From assembly GCA_039649115.1 (NCBI GenBank), contig JBBWZQ010000278.1:1-16052 (forward strand): DNA of 16,052 bases. The letters run 5' to 3'. Below, piece after piece: positions 1 to 6,746 of the stretch (the stretch's first letter is position 1; the number at the start of each line of letters is the position of its first letter). The notes beneath the pieces are model-generated. The model made no database searches, was not told the origin of the DNA, and saw only the letters and a list, made by a program, of their open reading frames with translations. Source of the stretch: DATEJJ01 sp039649115. GTDB taxonomy: Bacteria; Actinomycetota; Actinomycetes; Mycobacteriales; Micromonosporaceae. The translations under genes and the position numbers were made by a program.

Positions 1-742
1 GGCTGCCCGAGCCGCCGACGATCGGCAGCGGCGCGGCGAGCAGGACGGCACCGGTGGCGGGCAGCCGGTCGAGGTTGCGCAGTTGGGTCAGCCCGTACTT
101 GCCGGCACCGAGCAGGTACGCGTGGCAGGGGAACGGCGGGTCGAAGCCGAAGGCGCCGCCGGCGTCGGTACCCACCGTCTCCACGCCGACGCCCACCACC
201 GGCGCCTCCTCGGCGAGCCACCGCGCGCACGCCACGGACATCCCCGGGGTGTGCGGCCCGGCCTCGTCGGCGTTGAGGATCTCCTCCTGCGAATGCGAGC
301 GCGCGTCCCAGCCGGTGCGGTACAGCAGCCAGCCGCCGGCGGGTAGCGCTCCGTGCTTGTCCTGCCACGCGCGGATGTGCTCGACCTCCAGCAGGAAGTC
401 GGGGTCGGCCTGGGCCTGCGCGGCGAAGTCCAGCACCACCGCGGGACCGACCAGGCTGGCCGGCGGCACCTGGGACACGTCCTGCTTGTCCTTGCCGGTG
501 ACCCAGTGGATCGGCGCGTCGAAGTGGGTACCGGTGTGCTCGCCCGTGTGCAGGTTGTTCCAGTACCAGGCCGGACCCCGGTCGTCGTACCGGCTGATCT
601 CCTCCAGGCGCAACGGCAGCGTGTTGCCGAACGGTTCGGGCAGCCGCAGGACCGGCGTACCGGCCGACAGCGGCGCGGTCAGGTCGACGACCTCCACGGT
701 GCCGGTGGCGAGGGCCGCCAGCAGGTCGCTCAGCACGGTCAC
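1..742 (-). CDS. Cyclase-family (kynurenine formamidase-like) metal-dependent hydrolase, 3' end cut by the window
   Basis: The minus strand is open from a GTG at 742 to the window edge (247 codons, no stop), so the C-terminus is missing. The family signature HxGTHxDxPxH is intact at about residues 69-79 (HTGTHFDAPIH); in the family these His and Asp residues bind the metal. A second conserved stretch, VGVGVETVGTDAG, lies near 184-195. PF04199 members hydrolyse amides or lactones, for example N-formylkynurenine; the substrate here cannot be told. The start is set by GAGGAGG five bases upstream. The gene begins 28 bp after the stop of the XRE/DUF5753 regulator on the same strand, so co-transcription is likely and the regulator may act on it. 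Only a short piece should be missing, since relatives are usually about 250-330 aa. Confidence 0.88.
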   Translation of the reverse strand, partial: MTVLSDLLAALATGTVEVVDLTAPLSAGTPVLRLPEPFGNTLPLRLEEISRYDDRGPAWYWNNLHTGEHTGTHFDAPIHWVTGKDKQDVSQVPPASLVGPAVVLDFAAQAQADPDFLLEVEHIRAWQDKHGALPAGGWLLYRTGWDARSHSQEEILNADEAGPHTPGMSVACARWLAEEAPVVGVGVETVGTDAGGAFGFDPPFPCHAYLLGAGKYGLTQLRNLDRLPATGAVLLAAPLPIVGGSGS

Positions 743-770
743 GGTGTCCTCCTCGGGGGCCAACCAGAGG

Positions 771-1652
771 CTACGGCAGGTCCCGCAGCATCGCGTGCAG
801 CACCTCCGCGGTGTGGTCGGGCGGCTCGGCCTCGACACACAGCCGCTCCATCGCCTTCACGTAGTGCTCGACGTCCTCCCGCTTGTCGAGGTACATCGCG
901 CTGGTGAGCTGCTCGATGTAGACGACGTCGGGCAGGTCCTGGTCGGGGAAGCGCAGGATGCTGAACGCGCCGCCCGCGGCGGCGTGCCCGCCGACGTGGA
1001 ACGGGATCACCTGCAGCCGCATGTTGGGCACCTCGGTGACCTCGACGAGGTACTCGATCTGGCCGCGCAGCACCTTGTTGCCGCCGATCGGCCGGCGCAG
1101 CGCCGCCTCGTCGACCACCACCCACACCTGCGGCGCGTCCGGGCGCGACAGCACCCGCTGGCGGGCCATGCGCAGGTCGACCCGGCGCTCGATCTCCTCG
1201 TACGCCGCCTTCTCGTGGCCCAGCAGCACGACCGCCCGCGCGTAGTCCCTGGTCTGCAGCAGGCCGGGGACGAACTGCACCTCGTACGTCCGGATCAGCT
1301 CGGCGGCCGCCTCCAGCCCCAGATAGGACTGGAACCAGTTCGGGAACACCCCGCCGTAGCGCTGCCACCAGCCCGGCGTGTTCGCGTCCCGGGCCAGCGT
1401 CAGCAGCCGGCTGCGCTCCTCACCGTCGGCGAGCCCGTACAGGCTGAGCAGGTCGGCGACGTCGCGCTCCTTGAAGCCGACACGGCCCAGCTCCATCCGG
1501 CTGATCTTCGACTCCGACGAGCGGATCTCCCACCCGGCGTCTTCGCGGCTGACCCCGCGGGACTCGCGCAGCCTGCGGAGATGGGAGCCCAGCAGCATGC
1601 GCAGGACGGTCGGATCGCCGGCCGACTCGCCGTCGTGCTGTGCCGTTGTCAC
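771..1652 (-). CDS. XRE-family regulator with C-terminal DUF5753 (WhiJ-like), copy 1
   Basis: A 293-aa protein. Residues about 17-74 form an XRE helix-turn-helix (LGSHLRRLRESRGVSREDAG, then SSESKISRMELGR as the recognition region). Residues about 95-285 match the actinobacterial DUF5753 domain, with conserved blocks such as WFQSYLGLEAAA, PGLLQTRDYAR, VVDEAALRRP and GGAFSILRFPD. Proteins of this type (WhiJ and relatives in Streptomyces) are developmental or metabolic regulators, usually paired with a small DUF397 protein, and one lies just upstream here. I chose the GTG at 1652 because GGAGG sits seven bases before it; a longer frame to 1745 has no such site and would run over the conserved upstream element. 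The closest relative is the copy at 5862-6746. The target is unknown; autoregulation and control of the cyclase gene are inferences. Confidence 0.93.
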   Translation of the reverse strand: MTTAQHDGESAGDPTVLRMLLGSHLRRLRESRGVSREDAGWEIRSSESKISRMELGRVGFKERDVADLLSLYGLADGEERSRLLTLARDANTPGWWQRYGGVFPNWFQSYLGLEAAAELIRTYEVQFVPGLLQTRDYARAVVLLGHEKAAYEEIERRVDLRMARQRVLSRPDAPQVWVVVDEAALRRPIGGNKVLRGQIEYLVEVTEVPNMRLQVIPFHVGGHAAAGGAFSILRFPDQDLPDVVYIEQLTSAMYLDKREDVEHYVKAMERLCVEAEPPDHTAEVLHAMLRDLP

Positions 1653-1708
1653 GTGCCGACCTCCGGATGGCGACTCAGCCCGCCGGCCGGCCGCGGTGCC
1701 ATTCACGG

Positions 1709-1725
1709 GTAAGCATGCCATGACC
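1709..1725 (-). promoter_or_regulatory. 17-bp conserved element upstream of XRE copy 1
   Basis: Read on the minus strand this is GGTCATGGCATGCTTAC, identical over 17 bases to 5787-5803 in front of XRE copy 2. It ends 56 bases before the GTG start here and 58 bases before it in the other copy. It contains the palindrome GCATGC. The position suits a promoter core or an operator bound by the regulators themselves. I cannot tell which. Confidence 0.6.
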
Positions 1726-1750
1726 CTACGGCCGGACGACTCCACCGGAT

Positions 1751-1770
1751 GCCTGACCCTCCGGTCAGGC
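1751..1770. terminator. Inverted repeat between the DUF397 gene and XRE copy 1
   Basis: Perfect 7-bp arms GCCTGAC/GTCAGGC enclose a six-base loop, 23 bp beyond the DUF397 stop and before the XRE regulator. There is no T-tract, which is common for actinomycete terminators. A smaller GTCC-TGGTA-GGAC repeat lies at 1777-1789. It could end the DUF397 transcript or serve as an operator for the downstream regulator. Confidence 0.4.
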
Positions 1771-1793
1771 GCGACCGTCCTGGTAGGACAGTG

Positions 1794-2033
1794 TCAGGCC
1801 ACCAGGTTGTCGAAGTCCCCGTCCCGCGCTCCGGCAAGGAACGCGGCGATTTCGTCGAGTGTGTAGATCAGTGCCGGACCGTCGGGATCCCTCGAGTTGC
1901 GTACCGCGATCCCCCCACCGCCGGGCAGCTCCGCCATTTCCACGCAGTTCCCGCTCGGGTTGCTGCGCCGGCTCTTCTGCCACTTCAGCGCTGGCAGAGC
2001 CGAGACGGGCATTCCGTTGTACGTCTGATACAT
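1794..2033 (-). CDS. DUF397 small protein, partner of the XRE/DUF5753 regulator
   Basis: A 79-aa protein with the DUF397 hallmarks: W18-QKSRRSNPSGNCVEMA, then GGGGIAVRNSRDPDGPALIYTLDEIAAFL in the second half. It has no signal peptide or membrane segment. In actinomycetes DUF397 genes lie beside XRE/DUF5753 genes and are thought to act with them, sometimes described as toxin/antitoxin-like pairs; the biochemical role is not settled. The ATG at 2031-2033 has only a weak purine-rich GAGAGAGACGCAGG stretch upstream. The XRE gene follows on the same strand after 141 bp, across a hairpin and its own conserved element, so the two may be transcribed separately. The second XRE copy at 5862 has no DUF397 neighbour in this window. 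Confidence 0.9.
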   Translation of the reverse strand: MYQTYNGMPVSALPALKWQKSRRSNPSGNCVEMAELPGGGGIAVRNSRDPDGPALIYTLDEIAAFLAGARDGDFDNLVA

Positions 2034-2233
2034 CCTGCGTCTCTCTCACAGCGGGCCCGGGCGGGCCCGCACCGGCAAGCCTGCGCAACCCCCCTCGGAT
2101 CGAACCGCTCGACGCGAATGCACGTGCATTCGCTCTTGCGTCTGCAGGCTATAACGCGGATGATAGCGCACGTGCACCGGTATTTTTCCGTTTACTTTTG
2201 GTGAGCGGAGAGAGGCAGGAAGGGAGCTCCACA
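2034..2233. promoter_or_regulatory. Divergent control region between the DUF397 gene and the GGDEF gene
   Basis: About 200 bp without a gene, with A/T-rich patches that stand out from the surroundings (TATAAC near 2150, TATTTTTCCGTTTACTTTTG at 2181-2200). It holds the 20-bp palindrome at 2114-2133 and a second CACGTG at 2169-2174. A possible plus-strand promoter is TTGCGT (2136-2141), 17 bp, GATGAT (2159-2164), which the two CACGTG boxes would bracket. On the minus strand TTATAG near 2149-2154 could be a -10 for the DUF397 gene. These promoter calls are by eye and weak. Confidence 0.45.
2114..2133. repeat. Perfect 20-bp palindrome with CACGTG core
   Basis: GCGAATGCAC followed directly by its reverse complement GTGCATTCGC, with no spacer. 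A shorter copy of the core, GCACGTGC, is at 2168-2175, centre to centre 48 bp away. A gapless 20-bp palindrome in a divergent promoter region is most simply a binding site for a dimeric regulator; which one is unknown. Confidence 0.6.
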
Positions 2234-2935
2234 GTGGACCCCCTCACCGTCGTGGCTGGCCTCGGGGCGCTGGCCGGGATCGGCGCGGGATGGCACTCCC
2301 GCCGGAGGGTCCAGCGCGCGGAGGCGGAGGCCAACCGGCTGCGCAGGCAACTGCAGGCGGCCCACCACGCGGCCAGTCACGACCCGCTCACCGGTCTGCC
2401 CAACCGGCGCGCCTTCTACGACCTGGGTGGCGCGCTGATCGGCGACCTGACCCGCCACCCCCTCGCCGCCGCGGTCATCGACCTGGACGACTTCAAGGAC
2501 GTCAACGACGAGTACGGCCACGCGGCCGGCGACGAGGTGCTGGTCACGGTCGCCGCCCGCCTCGTCACCTGCGCCGGCGACAACCTCGTGGCCCGCCTCG
2601 GCGGCGACGAGTTCGCCGGGCTGCTGTGTGTCCCGGCGACGGACCGGGCCACGCTCGACCGCATGGCGCGCGCGCTGGCGGTCATCGTGGCCGAGCCGAT
2701 GTGGGTCGCCGGGGCCATGGTCGCGGTCACGGCCTCGGTCGGCCTGGTCCCCGTCCACCCGTTGGGCCACCTGGCCGAGGCGCTGGGCCGCGCCGACGTC
2801 GCGATGTACCAGGCGAAGCCCAGGTACCGGAGGCACACCCATACACCACCCGCACACACCCACCACGCCGAAAGGCTGGCGCAGGCGCCACGCCACCTGG
2901 TCGACAACGCACCACGCGCCGAGGCAGGAGGGTAA
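2234..2935 (+). CDS. Membrane-anchored GGDEF-domain protein (putative diguanylate cyclase)
   Basis: A 233-aa protein. Residues 4-20 form one hydrophobic segment followed by HSRRR, so it is probably anchored with the enzyme domain in the cytoplasm. Residues 26-48 look like a coiled-coil linker. The GGDEF domain spans about 49-195: DPLTGLPNRRAF, DLDDFKDVND, GHAAGDEVL, and an intact GGDEF at 123-127. The A-site residues are present, so c-di-GMP synthesis is plausible. The RxxD inhibitory site expected just before GGDEF is absent (GDNLVARL instead), so product inhibition of the usual kind is unlikely. After the domain comes a tail rich in His (RRHTHTPPAHTHH, 199-211). No sensor domain is visible. 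The GTG at 2234 is chosen because GGAAGGGAG precedes it by about seven bases; an in-frame GTG at 2201 lacks a site. The next gene starts five bases after the stop. Confidence 0.88.
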   Translation: MDPLTVVAGLGALAGIGAGWHSRRRVQRAEAEANRLRRQLQAAHHAASHDPLTGLPNRRAFYDLGGALIGDLTRHPLAAAVIDLDDFKDVNDEYGHAAGDEVLVTVAARLVTCAGDNLVARLGGDEFAGLLCVPATDRATLDRMARALAVIVAEPMWVAGAMVAVTASVGLVPVHPLGHLAEALGRADVAMYQAKPRYRRHTHTPPAHTHHAERLAQAPRHLVDNAPRAEAGG

Positions 2936-2940
2936 CCAGC

Positions 2941-3243
2941 ATGCCGACCCCCACCATCGACCCGGACGACCGCGACCCGGCAGAGGTCGCCCCCACCGAC
3001 ACCTACGACCCCCGGGACCGCGTCTGGGTACACCGGGGCGGGATCTGGCGCGCCGGAGTCATCGAGAACTCGTCCCCGCGCGCCGCGACCGTCCGGTACC
3101 GGCCCAGCAGCGCGCGGGGCACCGCGGTGGACACGCTGACCGCCCGGTACCTGCTCCGCCGGGCCGACACCGACCCGCTGCTGGACCCGCGGGACGACGC
3201 GTCGGCGCGCTACGGCACGCGCCTGTCGCGCCGGATCCCATAA
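2941..3243 (+). CDS. Small hypothetical protein coupled to the GGDEF gene
   Basis: A 100-aa acidic/basic protein of no named family I can assign. The first 25 residues are rich in Asp and Pro and probably disordered. The middle (about 26-74: DRVWVHRGGIWRAGVIENSS, then ATVRYRP and VDTLTARYLLRR) has the alternating pattern of a small beta barrel of SH3/KOW-like type; this is a guess from sequence pattern only. No signal peptide or membrane segment. Its AGGAGGG ribosome-binding site overlaps the end of the GGDEF gene and only five bases separate stop and start, so the two proteins are very likely made together. Third codon positions are almost all G/C, which supports real coding. It ends eight bases before the stop of the converging lon gene. 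Confidence 0.82.
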   Translation: MPTPTIDPDDRDPAEVAPTDTYDPRDRVWVHRGGIWRAGVIENSSPRAATVRYRPSSARGTAVDTLTARYLLRRADTDPLLDPRDDASARYGTRLSRRIP

Positions 3244-3251
3244 GCCGCAAC

Positions 3252-5600
3252 TCAGGCCGCGGCGAGCTCCGCAGGCCTGACCGCTGGGCCCAGCGCCAGC
3301 CCGAGCACGTCGGCAACGTCGCCGGCCAGGTGCACGGTCAGCTGCTCGCGCACCTCCGCCGGTACGTCGTCGAGGTCCGGCTCGTTGCGCGCCGGGATGA
3401 TGACCTCGGTCAGCCCGGCCCGGTGCGCCGCGAGCAGCTTCTGCTTCACCCCGCCGATCGGCAGCACCCGACCGGCCAGGGTCACCTCGCCGGTCATGCC
3501 CACCTCCGGGCGCACCGGCCGGCCGGAGAACAGCGACGCCAGCGCGGTGACCATGGTGATGCCCGCGCTCGGCCCGTCCTTGGGCACCGCGCCGGCCGGT
3601 ACGTGCAGGTGCAGCCGCTGCCCGGCCGGTGCCTGCACGCCGACCTGGTCGGCGTGCGAGCGCAGGTAGGACAGGGCGATCTGCGCCGACTCCTTCATGA
3701 CGTCCCCGAGCTGCCCGGTCAGGGTCAGGCCCGGCTCCCCCGGCATCGCGGTGGCCTCGATGAACAGCACGTCGCCGCCGGCTCCGGTGACCGCGAGCCC
3801 GGTCGCGACGCCAGGCACCGCGGTCCGCTCGGCGGACTCCGGGGTGAACCGCGGCCGGCCCAGGAACGTCGCCAGGTTCTCGGCGCCCACCCGTACCGGG
3901 CCGCCGCCGGAGGAGAGGGTCACGGCCACCTTGCGCAGGATCCGCGCCAGTGCCCGCTCCAGTTGCCGCACGCCCGCCTCGCGGGTGTGCTCGCCGGCGA
4001 TGCGGCGCAGCGCCTCGTCCTCGATGCCGACCTCGTCGCCGGTCAGCCCGGCCCGCTCCAACTGCCGGGGCCACAGGTGGTCGCGCGCGATGGCGACCTT
4101 CTCCGCCTCGGTGTAGCCGTCCAGGGTGACCAGCTCCATCCGGTCCAGCAGCGGGCCGGGGATGGTGTCCACCACGTTCGCGGTGGCCAGGAACAGCACG
4201 TCGGACAGGTCCAGGTCGACCTCGAGGTAGTGGTCGCGGAACGTGTGGTTCTGCGCCGGGTCCAGCACCTCCAGCAGGGCCGCTGCCGGGTCGCCTGCGT
4301 ACCCGGCGGACACCTTGTCGACCTCGTCGAGCAGCACCACCGGGTTCATCGAGCCGGCCTCCCGGATCGCGCGCACGATGCGGCCGGGCAGCGCGCCCAC
4401 GTAGGTGCGCCGGTGCCCGCGGATCTCCGCCTCGTCGCGCACGCCGCCCAGCGACACCCGGACGAACTTGCGGCCCAGCGCGCGGGCGACCGACTCGCCG
4501 AGGCTGGTCTTGCCGACACCGGGCGGGCCGGCCAGCGCCAGCACGGCACCCGAGCCACGCCCGCCGACCAGGTGCAGGCCGGTGTTCCTGCGCGGACCCG
4601 CAAGCTCCCCGCGGAAACCCGCGCGCCGGTTGCGCACCGCGAGGTACTCGATGATGCGGTCCTTGACGTCAGCCAGGCCGGCGTGGTCGGCATCGAGCAC
4701 GGCGCGGGCCGCGGTCAGGTCGGTGTTGTCCTCGGTACGGGTGGACCACGGCATCTCCAGCACGGTGTCCAGCCAGGTGCGGATCCAGCCGGCCTCGGGC
4801 GAGGCGTCGCTGGCCCGCTCCAGCCGGCCCACCTCGCGCAGCGCGGCCTCGCGCACCTTGCCGGGCAGGTCGGCGGCCTCGACGCGGGACCGGTAGTCGG
4901 CGGTGCCGTCCGGCTCGTCCTCGCCCAGTTCCTTGCGGATCGCGGCGAGCTGCTGGCGCAGCAGGAACTCCCGCTGGCTCTTCTCCAGCCCCTCGCGCAC
5001 CTCGTCGGTGATGCGCTCGGCGACCTCCTGTTCGGCGATGTGCTCGCGCAGCCAGCCGACCAGCAGCTCCAACCGCGCGGTCACGTCGCCGGCGGCGAGC
5101 AGCTCGGACCGCTGCGCCAGCGACAGCCAGGGCGAGTACCCGGCCGAGTCGGCCAGCTCGTCGAGGTCGGTCATCCGCTCCACCGCGTCGATGACCTGCC
5201 ACGCGCCACGCCGCTGCAGGACCGACGTGACCAGCGTCTTGTACTCGCGGGCCAGCTCGCGGGTCCGGCCGGTCGCCGGCACGTCGGGGACCGGGCTCGC
5301 CTCCACCCAGAGGGCGGCGCCGGGGCCGGACACCCCGGAGCCGATGCGGGCCCGGGACAGGCCGCGGATGACGGCGGCCGGCTCGCCGCTGGACAGCCGG
5401 CCCACCTTCTCGATGACGGCGATGGTGCCGACCGGGCCGTACTCGCCGTCCAGGCGCGGCACGGCGAGCAGCGTTTCGTCTTTGGTGGCGGTCCGCGCCG
5501 CGTCGACGGCGGCCTGGGTCGCCGCGTCCAGCGGTACCGGGATCACCATGCCCGGCAGCAGGACGGCGTCGGTCAACGGCAGGACCGGGAGGGTAGCCAT
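3252..5600 (-). CDS. lon: ATP-dependent Lon protease
   Basis: A 782-aa protein, the normal length for LonA. The N-terminal substrate-binding domain covers about 3-190 (LPVLPLTDAVLLPGMVIP at the start), followed by a helical region with EKSQREFLLRQQLAAIRKELGE (206-227). The AAA+ module has Walker A GPPGVGKTS (358-366) and Walker B VVLLDE (421-426). The protease domain has KDGPSAG with catalytic Ser678 and GGVKQK with Lys721, so the Ser-Lys dyad is intact. It degrades misfolded and regulatory proteins in the cytoplasm as a hexamer. A Gly/Arg-rich insert of about 20 residues precedes Walker A (about 328-350). The ATG at 5598-5600 follows AAGGGG at eight bases. A HAIR-like repeat lies 29 bp upstream, which fits HspR control as known for actinomycete lon. 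Transcribed alone and convergent with the GGDEF pair. Confidence 0.97.
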   Translation of the reverse strand: MATLPVLPLTDAVLLPGMVIPVPLDAATQAAVDAARTATKDETLLAVPRLDGEYGPVGTIAVIEKVGRLSSGEPAAVIRGLSRARIGSGVSGPGAALWVEASPVPDVPATGRTRELAREYKTLVTSVLQRRGAWQVIDAVERMTDLDELADSAGYSPWLSLAQRSELLAAGDVTARLELLVGWLREHIAEQEVAERITDEVREGLEKSQREFLLRQQLAAIRKELGEDEPDGTADYRSRVEAADLPGKVREAALREVGRLERASDASPEAGWIRTWLDTVLEMPWSTRTEDNTDLTAARAVLDADHAGLADVKDRIIEYLAVRNRRAGFRGELAGPRRNTGLHLVGGRGSGAVLALAGPPGVGKTSLGESVARALGRKFVRVSLGGVRDEAEIRGHRRTYVGALPGRIVRAIREAGSMNPVVLLDEVDKVSAGYAGDPAAALLEVLDPAQNHTFRDHYLEVDLDLSDVLFLATANVVDTIPGPLLDRMELVTLDGYTEAEKVAIARDHLWPRQLERAGLTGDEVGIEDEALRRIAGEHTREAGVRQLERALARILRKVAVTLSSGGGPVRVGAENLATFLGRPRFTPESAERTAVPGVATGLAVTGAGGDVLFIEATAMPGEPGLTLTGQLGDVMKESAQIALSYLRSHADQVGVQAPAGQRLHLHVPAGAVPKDGPSAGITMVTALASLFSGRPVRPEVGMTGEVTLAGRVLPIGGVKQKLLAAHRAGLTEVIIPARNEPDLDDVPAEVREQLTVHLAGDVADVLGLALGPAVRPAELAAA

Positions 5601-5628
5601 GAGACACGCCCCTTAGTAATCAGGTAAT

Positions 5629-5649
5629 CATGAGCCTGATCGACTCAAG
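5629..5649 (-). promoter_or_regulatory. HAIR-like operator upstream of lon (putative HspR site)
   Basis: The plus strand reads CATGAGC, seven bases, ACTCAAG. The HspR consensus HAIR is CTTGAGT-N7-ACTCAAG; the right arm matches 7/7 and the left 5/7, with exact spacing. It is 29 bp before the lon ATG. HspR repression of lon is documented in Streptomyces, so placement and motif agree. Binding is inferred. Confidence 0.65.
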
Positions 5650-5786
5650 TCATTCGGGCGCGGTGATGTTCCACGATGCGCGGCGACTGTGACCGGCGCC
5701 ACGGCATCATACTGATCGGTGAGTCAACCTGGACCGCTGGACACAAATACATCGACTCACGTTTTCGGTTGTCCCGCTCACCCTCA

Positions 5787-5803
5787 GGTCATGGCATGCT
5801 TAC
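5787..5803 (+). promoter_or_regulatory. 17-bp conserved element upstream of XRE copy 2
   Basis: GGTCATGGCATGCTTAC, identical to the element before XRE copy 1 (1709-1725, opposite strand). It ends 58 bases before the GTG. Between element and start the two leaders differ, except that both end in GGAGGTCGGC as ribosome-binding sequence. Conservation of element and spacing against a diverged background argues for function. Confidence 0.6.
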
Positions 5804-5861
5804 GCGGTAGTCGCGGCGGCTCCGCGGCAGGCGAGCGCGACATCAGGCGGAGGTCGGCGGG

Positions 5862-6746
5862 GTGGCAAGGGTCCAGCAGCAGCAGGACGGGGCGGCCGGC
5901 GGTCCCACCGCGTTGCGGATGCTGCTGGGTGCCCACCTCCGCCGCTTACGCGAGGCACAGGGGGTCAGCCGCGAGGACGCCGGCTGGGAGATCCGCTCGT
6001 CCGAGTCGAAGATCAGCCGGATGGAACTGGGCCGGGTGGGCTTCAAGGAACGGGACGTGGAGGACCTGCTCAGCCTGTACGGGCTGGACGACGAGCAGGA
6101 GCGCGCGCGGCTGCTCGCCCTGGCCCGCGAGGCCAACAACCCGGGCTGGTGGCACCGGTTCGGGGACGTGCTGCCCAGCTGGTTCCAGTCCTACCTCGGC
6201 CTGGAGGCGGCGGCCGCGCTGATCCGCAACTACGAGGTCCAGTTCATTCCCGGGCTGTTACAGACGCGCGAGTACGCGCGGGCCGTGGTGCTGCTCGCCC
6301 ACGAGCAGGCCAACGAGGAGGAGCTGGAGCGCCGGGTCAACGTGCGGGCCACCCGCCAGCAACTGCTGACCCGGCCGAGCCCGCCGCAGCTGTGGGCGGT
6401 GGTGGACGAGGCGGCGCTGCGCCGGCCGATGGGCGGGCGGGTGGTGATGCGGGCCCAGCTCGAAGCCCTGATCGACGCGACCAAGCTGCCCAACGTCCGG
6501 CTCCAGGTGGTCCCGTTCCACATCGGCGGGCACGCGGCGGCCGGCGGTGCGTTCAGCATCCTGCGCTTCCCCGACAAGGACCTGCCCGACGTGGTCTACG
6601 TCGAGCAGCTCAACAGCGCGCTCTACCTCGACAAGCGCGATGACGTGGAGCAGTACGCCGCGGCCATCGAGTCGCTGTCGATCACCGCGCTGCCACCGGC
6701 GCGGTCGGTGGCCTTCCTCCGCGACATGCTGAAGGACTACGACTAG
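5862..6746 (+). CDS. XRE-family regulator with C-terminal DUF5753 (WhiJ-like), copy 2
   Basis: A 294-aa cytoplasmic DNA-binding protein, a close paralogue of the regulator at 771-1652. The helix-turn-helix lies at about 19-76 (LGAHLRRLREAQGVSREDAG, SSESKISRMELGRVGFKERD identical in both) and DUF5753 at about 97-285 with the same conserved blocks (WFQSYLGLEAAA, PGLLQTREYARAVVLL, AAGGAFSILRFPD). The N-terminal 17 residues (Gln-rich, VQQQQ) and the last 20 differ most from copy 1. The recognition helices are the same, so both may bind the same operator, and both genes share a 17-bp upstream element. The GTG at 5862 follows GGAGG by eight bases. No DUF397 gene is adjacent. Its stop shares the bases CTAG with the stop of the converging methyltransferase. 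Confidence 0.93.
   Translation: MARVQQQQDGAAGGPTALRMLLGAHLRRLREAQGVSREDAGWEIRSSESKISRMELGRVGFKERDVEDLLSLYGLDDEQERARLLALAREANNPGWWHRFGDVLPSWFQSYLGLEAAAALIRNYEVQFIPGLLQTREYARAVVLLAHEQANEEELERRVNVRATRQQLLTRPSPPQLWAVVDEAALRRPMGGRVVMRAQLEALIDATKLPNVRLQVVPFHIGGHAAAGGAFSILRFPDKDLPDVVYVEQLNSALYLDKRDDVEQYAAAIESLSITALPPARSVAFLRDMLKDYD

Larger units (their letters stand above)
5601..5861. promoter_or_regulatory. Divergent control region between lon and XRE copy 2
   Basis: 261 bp without a gene. It contains the HAIR-like repeat for lon (5629-5649), three copies of GACTCA in both orientations (5642-5647, reverse at 5720-5725, 5754-5759), the 17-bp element shared with XRE copy 1 (5787-5803), and a leader for XRE copy 2 that can fold through GTCGCG (5810-5815) and CGCGAC (5836-5841). 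ATCGACTCA followed by A/C and GT occurs twice, at 5639-5650 and 5751-5762, with one mismatch. I could not fix the -35/-10 hexamers with confidence. Confidence 0.5.

Noticed and set aside
54..1712. Long plus-strand open frame over the cyclase and XRE genes
   Set aside because: It runs antisense across two unrelated recognisable genes and their spacer, with no family motifs.
3244..3251. Terminator between the small-protein gene and lon
   Set aside because: Only eight bases separate the stop codons and I see no stem-loop there.
2628..5627. Very long plus-strand open frame (about 1000 codons) opposite lon
   Set aside because: It is antisense to a complete Lon protease with all active-site motifs; its product is a low-complexity Arg/Gly/Pro/Gln/Asp mix typical of shadow frames in GC-rich DNA.
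5719..6222. Short plus-strand frame starting before XRE copy 2
   Set aside because: It is a shifted frame of the XRE gene with Trp/Arg-rich nonsense; it also runs through the conserved 17-bp element.
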